From Dentipellis sp. KUC8613 (taxonomy: Eukaryota; Basidiomycota; Agaricomycetes; Russulales; Hericiaceae): a stretch of 64,000 nucleotides of DNA. The notes beneath the pieces are model-generated. The model worked only from the letters and a program-made list of their open reading frames with translations, was not told the DNA's origin and made no database searches. The DNA lies in assembly GCA_002286715.1 (NCBI GenBank), contig NSJX01000002.1:730396-794395 (forward strand), written 5' to 3'. Below, piece after piece: positions 23,161 through 36,421 of this stretch (the stretch's first letter is position 1; each line of letters opens with the position of its first letter). The translations under genes were made by a program, and so were the position numbers.

Positions 23161-24348
23161 ATGATCCTGCTTGAAGTCAGTAAATGACTACGAAACATGT
23201 CGTTCGCGTCTGATAATCAGTTTGCAGCCCCACAACTACATCATCCAGACCACCCTCATCGACAAGTTCGCAAAGTACGGCCGAGCTGCGCATCTGCATT
23301 GCGTCCGTCACAGTGCTCATTGCATTTCGCAGACCCTCCTCGCTTGATGTCCAATTCGTCGACTTCGATGGCGTGCGATTCCACATGACCAACGGAGATC
23401 GCAAGACCGTCCTCTTGCTCTCCATGCACATCCGCTGCTGGGATGAGCTCGTTCGCTACGGCGCCATGGATGTGCTGCAGCGCGAGTACGGCTCTTTGCT
23501 TCGCGCGCAAGCCGAGCCGGAATATAACGTTACGCTTGAGATCGACTTGGAGAACGCACCGGCAGAAGGCGGTGAGCATATGCATGTCCCCTCATCATCG
23601 ATCGTAGCGCTTAAAGCGAGACAGAGGCGCGCGATAACTTCATCCTGTCCATCTCACTCCTAAAGCGCAATGCTCTTGCGGCGCCATTCGAGCTTGCGTT
23701 CACAACACAGAAGCAGCTGGAGGCCAGCGGTGGTCAGGGCGAGCTGATGCAGATGCACTACCGAGATGAGGAGGTCATCTACGTCCAAGCTGCACAGGAT
23801 CGTGTTACGGTCATCTTCTCAACCGTGTTCAGAGAAGAAACCGACCGTATCTACGGCAAACTGTTCTTGCAGGTAAGGATCACTTAGTTGCCGCTCCGGG
23901 TGATAGTTGCTCACCTAGGGTCTCAAGGAATTCGTGGACGCCAGGCGTCTGCCGACCATCCAAAACGCACCGCAGGTCCTGTTCACGAACCGTGAGCCGC
24001 CCCTGGAGATCCGACACGTCCCTGGCCTTCGCGACTCGGAGGACATCGGCTACGTGACGTTCGTCTTGTTCCCCCGCCACTTCACCAACCCGACGATCGC
24101 TGCGGGCACGATCTCCCACATCCAGCTCTTCCGCGACTACCTGCACTATCACATCAAATGCTCCAAGGCCTACATGCACTCGCGTATGCGGTTCAGGGTG
24201 TCTGAATTCCAGAAGGTCCTGAACCGGGCGAAGACGGAGATAGCTACGACTGACAGAAAGACAGCCAGGTGAGTATTCTTGATGAGCGTCGTGCTTGGAC
24301 GGTCTAGCTCATATATACAACAGTGGGAGGACGATGACGTCCCGATGA
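23161..24348 (+). CDS. ARPC2: Arp2/3 complex subunit 2 (ARPC2, p34-Arc)
   Basis: A core scaffold subunit of the actin-nucleating Arp2/3 complex, binding the mother filament. The first coding exon is 15 nt (MILLE), then a 52-nt intron, then 'PHNYIIQTTLIDKFAK|PSSLDVQFVDFDGVRFHM'. Further family blocks are 'LLLSMHIRCWDELVRYGAMD', 'VLQREYGSL', 'ILSISLLKRNALAAPFELAF', 'YRDEEVIYVQAAQDRVTVIF', 'VPGLRDSEDIGYVTFVLFPR' and 'HYHIKCSKAYMHSRMR'. The last exon restores the usual C-terminus (TASGRTMTSR). About 315 residues, near the family norm. The start was chosen because MILLEPHNYI is near-invariant in ARPC2. Confidence 0.95.
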
Positions 24349-25092
24349 AGAACTTTGTACAGTATAAGGATTAGTTTTGTATTACATTCACTGCATACCA
24401 CATCGCCCTCTATCGCCGTTGCTGTATGCTTCTGCCCTTCTGTGCCCGTACCTCGATGAGCCAGACGTACACGACGGTCCCTTGCCACGCAGGACTCCAG
24501 AATTCCGGTTTTTTGGAACCGAAAAGCTACGGCATGGAAGTTGGCTATATGGGGTTATGGATGAAATCACGTTCCGTGCGCCCGTATAAGTACCGTTGTG
24601 TCGCAGGTGGACAGCGCCAGCGCGCCTTCATCTGACCCGCTCAAAGTGTATGCGCTCTAGGTCAGCTGTTTGTATGTCCACAAGTCTTTCCAGGCGATCA
24701 CTCGCAGCATAGTCGCGCAGACATCTACAACCGCACGGCTCGCACTCGACGCCAATTCACGCGACTCTCGCCAACATGTGCTAAGCTGCCGGCATCGCCG
24801 TCGGCGTCGGCAGGCGACTTGGATTGTCGAGGTTGGTTGCGTGGTGCAGCAGCAGCAGGACACACCTCCCATCATCATAGGACCCCTTTTTCTCTCACTC
24901 CTGAATTATTTGTGTAACTCTGCCACGAATAGCTGCCGTCAGTTGATCGCCCTACGACGCGCTGAGGCTTCCTGCAATGCTTCGAGACTTCGCGTCGTGC
25001 TTCGCTGCCAGCCATGCCCGTCGCCCGCCAGCTTTAAAACGGGACCTGTTCAAGTTCTGCTGCCCCCAGGCCTCAGCAGCCCCAGCCCCGAC
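24349..25092. other. Intergenic region, GH79 upstream region
   Basis: 744 bp between ARPC2 and the secreted hydrolase. An open frame runs in phase into the GH79 gene from 24670 but would hide the signal peptide behind some 140 unrelated residues, so I treat it as untranslated. No repeat or RNA gene is seen. Confidence 0.5.
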
Positions 25093-27026
25093 ATGTTCGT
25101 ACCAGCTTCACTCCTCGCATACGTCTTCCTGCTCTCTCTCCGATGGCTGCCTGCGGATGCGCAGACAGTCTCGGTCTCTATACCTCTGACCGCGCCCACG
25201 TCGGCACCCTCCGTCCCGGGAGCCTTGATCTCGTTCTCCATTGAACAGGACAGGTGGACAGATTGGATAGGAACGACGTCACGGAACGATTACTGGTTCA
25301 ACCTGTTGAGCAACCTGAAGGATATCACGGGCGAACCGCCGCACATTCGCATTGGTGCGGACTCGGAGGACCACACGGACTTCAGCAAGACTGTGCAGGT
25401 ATGTTTATTTTGTTTCACTCGCGACCTGGTTTCTGACATGTGTGCAGTATTCCGAGACAATCTTCCCTGCTAGCAACCCAACAACACCATACCCGGAAGC
25501 AACAAACGTTACAGTTGGCAGTGCTTACTACCAGCTGGCTTCCCAGCTTCCCTCCGGTAATGCTGTCTCACGTATTCTGAAGACGTACTTTTGAACTGAA
25601 GTTCTGTGAAGGCACGCAGGTGACATGGGGTGTCAACTTTGGCACCAACAATTTGACCGCGGCATACCTAGAAACCCAGGCAATCGTGTCTGCTTTCACT
25701 TCCTCAGCCATGAAATCCGCCGGCGTCACGCTGGAGTCTATCGAGATTGGCAACGAGGCTGACCTGTATAAGAACAACGGCCATCGCAACAGCAGCTTCA
25801 ACATCCAGAACTACGTCTCCCAGTGAGTGCACCTTCGTATATCCAAAATGGCGGCGATGTGACTGACAGAGTCTTGGAAGGTGGACTACGTTCGCACAGA
25901 ACGTCACCGCTGTTGCAAATGCGGCGTTAGGATCTAAGGTGGCCCTGTGGGGTGCCAGCTTCGCAGGCTCGAGCCATTCCGCGACCAGTGGCTTCTCACC
26001 GCAATCCGCCATTCAGGATGGCCTCTTGAAATCGTCCGCGGGAGAGCAGATTAAGACGTGAGTACCTACGTTCATCGAAACGTACCAAGCACCATCATGC
26101 TCATCCACAATGCTTGCGACGCCCAGGATCTCCCAGCATCACTATGAAGGCTCTTTCTGCAGCGGCAGCAACGGTCTCCTGCAGGACCTCATGTCAAAAT
26201 CGCACACCCGCGGCAACCTGTCTTCGTTCAGCCCAGACATCACCGCCGTGCAGCAGCAGGGCCTGCAATATGTCCTGGGCGAAACTAACAGCTACTCCTG
26301 CCACGGTGCACCGGGCGTCAGCAACGTAGCCGGCACGGCTCTCTGGGGCTTGGACTACGCTCTGTATGCTACGCAGATCGGCGTCGCGAGGGTGCACTTC
26401 CACGAAGGCATCGGATACAAGTACAACTTCGTACGTGTGGCATTATGCACCGGCGCCCTTCCGTATGCCAATATGCTGAACATATTATAGTTGCAACCTA
26501 TCACCCTGACGCGCTCCATCCTCGACGGCAGCACGCTCCCCTCGCCCCTCGCGCCGCACATCCAGCCGCTCTACTACGCCGCGATCATCGCCGGCGAGGC
26601 CATCGGCAGCTCGGGCTCCGCCAAGGCCGTCGAGCTGAGCATCAGCAACAGCCAGGTTGCGGGCTACGCGTTCTTCGAGGGCAGCGCGCTCAAGCGTGCG
26701 CTGTTCATCAACTTCCAGTCGTTCGTCGGCGGCACGCGCGGCTCGGTGCACATCGCGCCGACGTTCAGCGGCGGGTCCAAGTCGTCCATGACCGTGAAGC
26801 GGCTCGCAATACCGTAAGTTTCCTCTGCGGAGTTCGTTAGTCTGGTGTGAGTGCTGACCCCGTGGTTGTTTACAGGCTGGCGAATGCCACGTCCGGCGTG
26901 ACGTGGGGCGGCCAGACGTACGAGACGAGCGATGGGAAGGTGTCGGGCTCGATGAACACTACGACGGTGTCTGTGAGCGCGGGCTTCGACTTGCACGATA
27001 CTGAAGCCGTGTTGGTGTCTTTTTAA
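25093..27026 (+). CDS. Secreted GH79 family beta-glucuronidase-type glycoside hydrolase
   Basis: Starting at ATG 25093, residues 1-23 form a signal peptide (MFVPASLLAYVFLLSLRWLP, then ADA before Q). Mature blocks match GH79: 'ALISFSIEQDRWTDWIG', 'PPHIRIGADSEDHT', 'VTWGVNFGTNNLTAA', the acid/base Glu in 'SIEIGNEADLYKNNG', the nucleophile Glu in 'YVLGETNSYSCHG', and 'GVARVHFHEGIGYKYNF'. The C-terminal beta-rich domain is 'ALFINFQSFVGG..GSVHIA'. Six or more short introns are present, and N-glycosylation sequons are frequent. These enzymes remove glucuronic or 4-O-methylglucuronic acid from arabinogalactan or other glycans; the exact substrate cannot be read from sequence. It is the only clearly secreted plant-wall-type enzyme in the window. 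Confidence 0.9.
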
Positions 27027-28766
27027 ATTGGGTTGGTGCTGGTAGGACCAGGTCTTGTGTTTGAGTATTATCATCGACGACCGCATGAATTTACGATACC
27101 ACAATGAACCAGATATGTTGAGGAATACCTCTTCCGATCTACGCCCGGGCTACTGTCCTAAAATTCTTGCGAACCCAATGCATAAGAGCAGCAATGCGCG
27201 TGAAATTCTGAACACCATCCTGCTGTGGTCAGAGCTGAGATATCGAACATCAAATCCTTGCCATATGCCTGAGCTTGGACTTCCCTTCCTTGCAAGATAC
27301 AAGCTTAAGTCAGTAAGTGCAATGACCCTACGTCGCCAGTGCCCACATCCTAGCATCGGCTCCGGCGAGCCCTCTTCTCCGATCGACTCGATCGCACTGA
27401 AGATTCGCAAGATTTGGAAAAGCCGTCCTGAATCCCCAGATAACGTCAGCTCTGCGCGGAAGGATCAAGAACAGCACTGGCAAGCGACTGGCACGTACTT
27501 GGCAACGGCACGTCGGTGGATGCGTCACCGCGGGCGGGGGACACTTCTGCCGCCACGTCCGGTTGCAAAGCGCGAGCGACCGCTCGACAGTCCCTCCGCC
27601 CAAGGCCACAGCCGCAGCCTACGCGAAGGCGGGAATACAAATGCATGCACAGTAAGCGAATACAGTTGTTTCTGAAACACTTTGCTGCCTGTTACAGTAC
27701 AGCGGCTGCTGGTTACAGCATCAGCAGCTTGATCGACTCCGGGTCCAAGTGACGCGCAGCAGGCGGGTTCGAGCGCGTCCGAGGCTGATTGTTTGGCTCG
27801 CTGGCACGAGGGCGTAGCCAGTAGCCGATTGCCTCGAATTTGGAGTTAGATATGTCAGACAATTGTCGCTGGCCAACGCCAGCGTCGCGGCTATAGCCAG
27901 CCCGAGCGCTCGCTTCCGATGCCCTCTGCGCGACGCGCGAGTGCTCGAACACCGCCGACATCGACGCGGGCATGCGGCGTCCTGCAAATACAAATACCGC
28001 ACTGGCCCGCTTGGAGCATTGCCAAGCGGTCGAAACACGGTAGCACGTCGTGTGACGTTGATGCATGCGCAATGGCCATCCATCCACCAACCGCCGGCAC
28101 CAGCTCAGCAACGCGACAACGCGAGCTGGCCCGTCTGGATCTGAAAGAAGCCGCGTCAATCACGAATCAGCGGGTTTCCATACCGTGGCGAGTGACGTCT
28201 GAATCCTGCTGGGTGCCATGGTGAGTGTGCAAGTGTCTGGTTTCACGCCCGTCCGTGGAGCGGGGCCCAACATCCATCGGGCGTGCCAGTGCAGGTGCCA
28301 CACCGCAGCTGGTCCTCGGGATACGGATGAGAGAATGATGCCTGCCGCTGATGGAACTGCCCGCCCCGTCACGGTTGCGTGCTCGCGAACAGTGCGCGGC
28401 CGTCGTCGTCTCTGGAATGCGCTTGACCATCCGGGGGTGCGCTCTTGACATCTGATCAACAGCCCGTCCAGAGAAGCAGATCTGACTCGTCGAGCATTGC
28501 ACATTCAGTTGCATAGCCATCCCGCCGCGCCGGCGGCGCTGCGGTTCTATTTTCTGAACCCACCTGCGGCCGTGGCCGCGTCGATGTGGGTGTAGACTGG
28601 AGACTGGGGACTATGGACTGGGGACTGGACGAGGCATGTGTATGTGTGGTAAGGAAGTGACAGATGCTGACGCAGCCCCCGCCCTCGGCTGGACTCGCAC
28701 CGGCACTGCTGGGAGTGCTAGTTGCACCATGCAGACGGCACCTGCTTCCCAGCCGAATTCTATTCT
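27027..28766. other. 1.74-kb intergenic region between convergent genes
   Basis: Lies between the GH79 and nicotinate phosphoribosyltransferase stops, longer than other convergent gaps here. Open frames on both strands (for example plus 27055-27675, minus 27713-28159) have no recognisable domain, splice structure or family motif. Near 28595-28635 there are imperfect repeats of 'ggactggggact'. I see no transposon ends. Confidence 0.5.
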
Positions 28767-31174
28767 CTACTTCGGCAGGCCAAAGATGTCCTTCACACGA
28801 TACACGGTCGCGATGTCCCCCGTATTCTGCGGCATCGCGGCAACACGACATCAGCACCCCGCCCGGGCGTAGGCAGCACGCGTGAACGCACCTTGAGCAG
28901 GTCGTCGCTGATCTTGATGCACGGCTGGTCGTCGATGGACGCGAGCTTGATGACCATGTTCAGCGCCTTGCTCTTCTCCTTCCCGCCGCTCGACAGCGAG
29001 CGGAAGTCGTTCGTGAGGAACGTCCCGATCCCGAACGACGCTGTGCCCGTCCCAGATTGCAGTCAGCACTATCGCCGGCCGCCGCGAGGTGTAGGTGGCG
29101 GGGAGCGGGGGATGGACACTGGGCACGCACCGTGGAAGCCGATGGCGTCGCACTGCTTCTTGAGCGCGAGCGCCTTGTCCTCGTTCAGCGCGTCCGAGTA
29201 GATGATCGTCTTGTCGCGATAGTCGATCCCCATGCTCTCGTACACCTCCTTCGCCTGCCCCGCGAACACGAACGGGTCGCCCGAGTCCTGGCGCAGCCCG
29301 CGCCAGCGCCGTGCGCGCGCGGGGTCCGCCGTGAAGTCCTGCGCGGCCAAAATACAACGCGCAACCACAGACGTCAGTCAGCGCAATCAGATTGCATTTT
29401 CGCTCCCGCCACAGGCACAGCGGACGGGAGGCGCTGTAATTAAGCAGGGACACGCGGGACGCACCTTCCAGAACGCCTTGGTGGAGAACGTGTCGGTGAG
29501 CGCGATGAGGAGCACGTCGTGGTACACCGCCTCCCAGAGGTCCATCGCAATCCCGTTCGCGTGCTCGTAGCCGCGCATCGCCGCGATCTGTCAAATAGGG
29601 AGTCAATGAGGGCGTCGGCGCTTCGCCAGCGCGAAGGAGATTGCGAAGACATAGAAAGGAAGGGAAGGGAAGGGAAGACAGGGGACCGCCGGGCCGGGCG
29701 ACAATCAGTGCCCGGCGGCTACTTGGACTGGCAGGGCGGGGGCCCGCGCGAAAGGGAACGGGAAATGAACGACGTACGCCCATGAACCACTCGCTTGGGT
29801 CGGAGATCCACAGGGTGGGCGATGGGAGGGGGCCGGCGCCGGCGCCGAGGGCGAATTGAGTTCGAGCGGGAAGGAGCAGTGCGAGATAGGGCGACAGGAG
29901 CAGGAGTGCGAATGGAGCGTGGGAGGTAACGAGGGGGGATCGGGACAAGACAAGGGGCGCGAGACGAGGGACATGGACGCGGACGGGGCGGATTGGGATT
30001 AGAATCTGATGGAGGACGTGCACTGGACGGGGACGTACTGCGCGATGGTGCCGACGGGCGCGATGCCGTACTTCATGGCCAGGTGCACCTGCGCAGAGTG
30101 AGCGTGCGCACGGACGGACGCGGGCGAGTGGGACGGAGTGGCCAGACACGCGACGGCGGAATGGGCGCGGACGTACGTTACTGGTGCCGGCGACCTGGCC
30201 CTGGCCGGGGAGGTCGCGCTGCGCGCGGAGGAGCGTGGCGACGACGAGGTCCTGGATGTGGAACGAGCGGCGGCGGCGGGTGCCGAACTCGCTGAACACG
30301 CATCCGGCGGTGAGGAGGTCCTTCGCCTTGTGGTACGCGACGTCTGCCGGTGGATAGGAGGACGAAGACACGGGCATGGGCACGTTGCGCGGACATAGCG
30401 CGGCGGGACGTGAGATGCAAGACGTAAAGATGGAGTTGGAGATGCGGGGGTTAGCCTTCGAGCTTCGCGCGCAGGAGGTGGGGCGGGGTGTACGTACCCT
30501 CCTGTCCATCGTGTGTCCAGTCGGTGTCGACCGTGCGGAAGTAGATCTCGCTGAGCGTGGCCATGAGCGGCACCTCCCAGAGGATGGCCTCCACCCAAAG
30601 GCCGACCGCCTCGATGTCGACGCGGCCCTCTTCGTCGGGGTCGCCGGCGGGCTGGGACACGTCTTCCTCGATGGGCGACGCCGGCGCGGACGCCGAGTCG
30701 CTCTCGAGCTGCGCGCGGCTGGTGAAGCGGATGCGCACCTGCGCGGGGTCGAAGCGGAACGCGGAGAGGTAGTCGAGGTAGGCGGGCGTGAAGTACGGGC
30801 ACGCCTTCTCGAGCCATGCACGCTCGGCGGGGGTGAGCACCAGCTCGGAGAAATCTAGGCGCGTGTGCGTGGGTGAGCGGCGGAGCGCGCGCGGTCAATT
30901 GAGGAGGGGAAGCGTACGCGTTACGGCTTCGCGGAAGAGGTCGACGCTGCGCCGGGTGAAGAATACATTCTTATCGCGGTGCGTGAACCGGTACGTGCTC
31001 CTCGCGTCGGGGAAATGCTGCAGCACGGCCTGCTGCATCGTGAACTGGGCAATCGGGCATCTCGTCAGTACCACCGTGCGGGGCGTGTTGTTCGCACCGT
31101 CCGGAGAAACAGACCTTGTACAAGTCCGTATCTAGGATGGATCTGGGCAGCACGGGGTGTGTGTCTTGCGACAT
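28767..31174 (-). CDS. NPT1: Nicotinate phosphoribosyltransferase (NAD salvage)
   Basis: Converts nicotinate and PRPP to nicotinate mononucleotide in the Preiss-Handler pathway. From ATG 31174: 'PVLPRSILDTDLYK|FTMQQAVLQHFP', 'STYRFTHRDKNVFFTRRSVD', 'VGLWVEAILWEVPLMATLSE', 'VFSEFGTRRRRSFHIQDLVV', 'VAGTSNVHLAMKYGIAPVGT', 'IAHEWFMGIAAMRGYEHANG', 'WRGLRQDSGDPFVFAGQA', 'IIYSDALNEDKALALKKQCD', 'FGIGTFLTNDFRSLSSG', 'KALNMVIKLASIDDQPCIKI' and 'DIATVYRVKDIFGLPK'. Active-site blocks (FGTRRRRS, GTSNV, RxDSGDP, FGIGT) are intact. HEWFMG is encoded mostly by a 16-nt microexon between 245-nt and 190-nt introns. An in-frame upstream ATG at 31204 would add ten residues. It is divergent with TRM8. Confidence 0.93.
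29778..29793 (-). other. 16-nt microexon of the NPT1 gene
   Basis: Read on the minus strand the exon is CGAGTGGTTCATGGGC. It completes the split codon CA|C (His) and encodes E-W-F-M-G. Acceptor AG at 29795-29794 and donor GTAC at 29777-29774 flank it. Skipping it would change the frame and lose the conserved HEWFMG block. Confidence 0.8.
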
Positions 31175-31645
31175 GTTGCTCCGGACGTCGACGTAGGGGT
31201 ACACAGTAAGGATACAATGTCGGTGTTATTGAAGTATAAATACAGGGCAAAGCTGCCCAACCTCGACTTGTACGAGGACGTTGAAGTTGTCTAGAAGAGA
31301 CTTGATGACTCGGAAAGAAAGTGCTCACTGGGGCTGAGGATCCCGATCGACGGCCGTGATGTCTGCTATCGTCGGAACCAGCGTCACCTGCTATCTTATC
31401 TTATCGCGCGCGCGTGCCGGCGGCGGCATCGACTTGTGCAACTGGACGAAAATCATCAACCGGGTGAGAGCAGACTATCCGACGTGGGCATCTTGTCTCA
31501 ACATCAGGCCGAAAGCTTCATCTAGGAGCCTATATACAAACGCACCCAGGCGACCGGAAGGAGCAGACATCTGCCAAGCCGCCACCTGATAGGCCCAATA
31601 CCGGAGCTTGGTCCTGCACATCATCCCGAGGGCTAACAAAACATA
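31175..31645. promoter_or_regulatory. Head-to-head promoter region NPT1/TRM8
   Basis: 471 bp separate the two divergent start codons. No coding feature is visible. A short alternating gc stretch (tcgcgcgcgcgtgc, near 31405) is the only notable composition. Confidence 0.45.
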
Positions 31646-32655
<1,010 letters not shown>

Positions 32656-32744
32656 GCGAATTTGAATTGTGCTATAGTACATATTATACTTTTATCGGGT
32701 GCGGGGAAGGGCCAGCGCTAGCGCTGTGTGTACACCTAGATGTA

Positions 32745-33659
32745 TCATTCGTCCCCACCTGCGTCCTCTGCGAACTCGGCGGTGCGCAGGCCCGCGCCCA
32801 TCGCGTCCTTGAGCATCTTCGTGCGCGCGAGCACGGCCCTCTTCATCTCGAGACTGAGCACCTTGCCCGCCTCGCCGACGACCTCCAGGATGCCCTTGAA
32901 GACATCGACGTGCACGCGCGTCTCGAGGCTCACGAGCGTGAGTTTGCCCGAGCGCGGCATGACGGCCACCGTGACGCTCGGACAGTCATTCTCCTCGAGC
33001 GTCGTGAGATCGAGCAGGGGGCTGTCGGGCGAGGTGGAGTGCACGCCTGCGGTGATAGCGCACACAAGGTCGAGAAGCGGCACGCCGGCTGCAGTCAGCG
33101 CGAGCGTGGTCGCGTTGATGCTCGCCTGGAGGACGCCGCCGTCCTGCTGGAGCACGTGGACGAAGATGTCGATTTGGGAGCGGGGATAGAGCGTGGTTTG
33201 GACGACGGGCTCGAAGGTGGACTTGATCATGGCGACGATCTCCTGGACACGCCTGCGCACGGGAGAAGCTGCGTGAATAGAAGGCAGGGAGCGGGGCAGC
33301 ACGGCGCGACGCACTTGTCTCCGCGGCCTCGCCTGCGCCGGTCGCTGCTCGTGCTGAAGGGCGCGACGGACACCTCGACGTTGAGCGCGGCGCGGTTGTG
33401 CATCGTCTGCGCGCGGTTCTTGGCCTCGCGCGGGCCAAAGACGGAGACGAGGACCTGGGTGAGGCCATGGGAGACCATGGCGGAGCCATCTGCGCCGGCT
33501 TGTGGCGTGAGGTCGAAGGCGAGGGAGCGCAGCTCGGAAGGAAGACGGCCATCTGAGCGGAAGCCGCCGTCATTGAGTATTTCGATGCGCGAACTCTGGG
33601 GAAGATGACGATCGTTGGCCGGGGAAGGCACGAGGAGAAGCACGAGATAGACGCACCAT
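32745..33659 (-). CDS. SKI6: Exosome core subunit SKI6/RRP41 (RNase PH fold)
   Basis: A ring subunit of the RNA exosome, catalytically inert in most eukaryotes. The first coding exon is the ATG alone (33659-33657), followed by a 60-nt intron, giving M|SSRIEILNDGGFRSDGRLPS, the family start. RNase PH domain blocks: 'ELRSLAFDLTPQAGADGSAM', 'HGLTQVLVSVFGPREAKNRA', 'RRRRGRGDK|RVQEIVAMIK', 'STFEPVVQTTLYPRSQIDIF', 'VHVLQQDGGVLQASINATTL' and 'GVPLLDLVCAITAGVH'. The C-terminal acidic end (EDAGGDE) is short. Length of about 260 residues fits. It is divergent with citrate synthase. Confidence 0.94.
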
Positions 33660-34191
33660 TGGGCGAGTGCCGGGGGGCGTCCAGGGTGGCTAAGGAAAAG
33701 CCGGCACGGTGGGACGATACACAGACTGTGCGAGGCGTTATGCTAGCTTTCGGAATGGTGTATGGTGCGTTGACGCGGTGCGGACTTTGAGTCAGACGTT
33801 GTAAGACGTCGGACGCGCTGAGCCAACGAGACGCACACACCGGCGCAAGACCAGGACCCCGGAACGCCGGTAGCCTATCGGATAATTGTTCGCTGCCACG
33901 CGTGTCGCAGCGTCGCTGGGCCGGGCAGGAGCCTTGAGCTGCCTTGAGCAGGAGAGATGACGGCGGCCAGCAGGCACAGACGCAAGCCGGTCGGCTCAGC
34001 TTTGGAAAGAGAGGGTCGGCATGGCGGAGGGGGCCGGATTTCAGGCGAAAGGGGGCTGTATTTGGGGTCGAGGGTCCCGGGGTCCGGGCCAAGTCCGAAT
34101 CCGAAATGTTCCTGCGGGGCACTGTGGGGGCGATAAAAACTCGCGTCTGACGTCCTGCCTCGTCACCATCCCGTGTCGCCCCTCTCTCCCA
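33660..34191. promoter_or_regulatory. Head-to-head promoter region SKI6/citrate synthase
   Basis: 532 bp between divergent starts. Pyrimidine-rich sequence (cctctctccc) precedes the citrate synthase ATG, as in highly expressed fungal genes. No gene is seen. Confidence 0.45.
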
Positions 34192-36421
34192 ATGGCCTCT
34201 CATCTTCGTCTCGCAATCAAAAAGGTTCTTTCTTTTTCTCTCTTGTCTTATTCTCCACATCACACTCACCTGTCTTCTTTTCCCTTCCCGCGCCCTCTTC
34301 CTCGGTCTAGTCCGCGTCTCCGCTCGCGCGGTCAGCTGCTCAGGCCCGCTTTGCCTCCTCTGCCGCAAAGCAGCCCACGCTCAAGGAGCGTCTTGCTGAG
34401 CTCATTCCTCCCACCCTCGAGCGCGTACGTTTCTCGCGTCACCCGTCTTGTCGCGCTGCCTCACGCTCACATTCGCGTCTTTTTCTCCAGGTCAAGGCTG
34501 TCCGTGCTGAGCATGGCAAGAAGTCCTTCGGCCCCGTCGTTGTTGACCAGCTTTACGGGTGCGTAAACTGCATTTTACACGTCAGACATGCATGCTGAGC
34601 CTGCCACGTCAACAGCGGAATGAGAGGTCTCCCCGCCCTCATCTGGGAGGGTTCCGTTCTTGATCCCGGTGCGTGCATTCTTCGAACGCGTTCGCATCCC
34701 GCTCATTATTCGGTGCAGAGGAGGGTATCCGCTTCCGCGGCAAGACCATTCCCGAGATCCAGGCTGCTCTCCCCAAAGCCCCTGGCGGGTCCGAGCCTCT
34801 CCCTGAGGGTCTCTTCTGGCTCCTCGTCACCGGCGAGATCCCCACTGCTGAGCAGGTCGCTGGCCTCTCCGCCGAGTGGGCTGCCCGCGCTGCCATCCCC
34901 GAGTTCGTCGAGGAGCTCCTTGACAGGTGCCCTCCCACTCTCCACCCCATGAGCCAGTTCAGCTTGGCTGTTACTGCTGTAAGCATATAGCGACTTAGAA
35001 ATAAGAACTATGCTCATGCGACGCGTACAACTCGTAGCTCAACCACGACTCCGCTTTCGCCAAGGCCTACGCCCAGGGTCTTAACAAGAAGGAGTACTGG
35101 GGCCCCACCTTCGAGGACTCCATGGACCTGTGAGCGGATTTTGCGCCGTATATGCGCGCATATACTCACTATACATACCACATTCAGCATTGCCAAGCTC
35201 CCCAACATTGCTGGTCGCATCTACCGCAATGTCTACGGCAAGGGCAAGCTCCCCGCCATTGACCTCCAGAAGGACTACTCGCACAACCTTGCTACCCTCC
35301 TCGGCTTCGGCGAAAACCACGCCTTCGTCGAGCTCATGCGTCTCTACCTCACCATTCACAGGTTCGTCGCGTAGATTGAAAAATCTCGGAGATGACGTCA
35401 TACCCTAACCCCACCATTCTCAGTGACCACGAGGGTGGCAACGTCTCTGCGCACACTGGCAAGCTCGTCGGCTCTGCCCTCTCCGACCCCTTCATCTCCT
35501 ACTCTGCTGCCCTGAACGGTCTTGCGGGTCCTCTCCACGGTCTTGCCAACCAGGAGGTGCTCGTCTGGCTCACCAAGATGCAGTCGAAGATTGGTGCGGA
35601 CGCGACTGACGAGGCTGTCAAGGAGTACGTCTGGGCGACCCTCAAGGGCGGCCAGGTCGTCCCCGGCTACGGCCACGCCGTCCTCCGCAAGACCGACCCC
35701 CGCTACGTCGCGCAGCGCGAGTTCGCGCTGAAGCACCTGCCTGACGACAAGCTCTTCAAGCTCGTCGCCCAGGTGTACAAGCTCGTGCCGGACATCCTTC
35801 TCGAGGTACGCACCGACGCCTTGATCTTTATGTGTCCGTGATGTGCTGATAAGCTGTGCTTTTTCTCAGGCCGGCAAGGCGAAGAACCCCTGGCCCAACG
35901 TCGACGCGCACTCCGGTGTCCTCCTGACCCACTACGGCCTCGACCAGATGGGGTATTACACCGTCCTGTTCGGTGTCTCCCGCGCGTTCGGTGTCACTGC
36001 GCAGCTGATCTGGGATCGCGCCCTCGGTGCTCGTGAGTGTTTTTCCGCGCCTTCTTTCATTGTGCCCGTTCGGGCGAATTCTGCTCTGTCATCTTGTTCT
36101 TGTTCTTGTTCCGTTCGCGACATCGATGTATCTGTCGTGCGCTTCCGCTTTTCTGTTTGGTGTTTTCCGCTTTGGGATTTGGATTTGGATTGCGCCCAAT
36201 CGGCGTCCCTGGCAACAACCGTCCGCCGCCGGCTCGCCACGTGTTTCCTTACATCTTCTGTCTCCCGTCTTCCGTCTTCTTTCTTTCCTGTGTCCTGTCC
36301 GTTCTGACTTGACTGATGGCTGACCCACGCGTGTGTCTCTTTCTTTCTTTCCGCAGCCCTCGAGCGCCCCAAGTCCTACTCGACCGAGGCCATCGACAAA
36401 ATGTTCAAGAACAAGAACTGA
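34192..36421 (+). CDS. CIT1: Citrate synthase, mitochondrial
   Basis: Condenses oxaloacetate and acetyl-CoA in the TCA cycle. Eight or more exons. The N-terminus [20 protein letters not shown], then 'AQARFASS', is a basic, acid-poor mitochondrial presequence ending in an R-F-A-S-S cleavage-like site. Mature blocks: '[20 protein letters not shown]', '[20 protein letters not shown]', '[13 protein letters not shown]', '[20 protein letters not shown]' and '[20 protein letters not shown]'. The catalytic triad is visible: His in '[13 protein letters not shown]', His in '[15 protein letters not shown]' and Asp in '[10 protein letters not shown]'. It ends '[10 protein letters not shown]'. The last intron (about 36033-36357) is roughly 325 nt, the longest in this gene and pyrimidine-rich. 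Confidence 0.96.

Noticed and set aside
24670..25092. In-frame upstream extension of the GH79 protein by about 140 residues
   Set aside because: It would place the clear signal peptide internally and has no family similarity.
27055..28159. Frames on both strands in the GH79/NPT1 gap, considered as an orphan gene
   Set aside because: No domain, no convincing splice sites joining them and no codon pattern distinct from surrounding non-coding sequence.
28851..30821. A 656-codon open frame on the minus strand
   Set aside because: It runs through exons and introns of the nicotinate phosphoribosyltransferase gene mostly in the wrong frame; its sequence is Arg/Pro/Ser-rich with no domain, typical of GC-rich shadow frames.
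32986..34368. A 460-codon minus-strand frame
   Set aside because: Crosses SKI6 in the wrong frame, the shared promoter and the start of citrate synthase; low-complexity sequence only.
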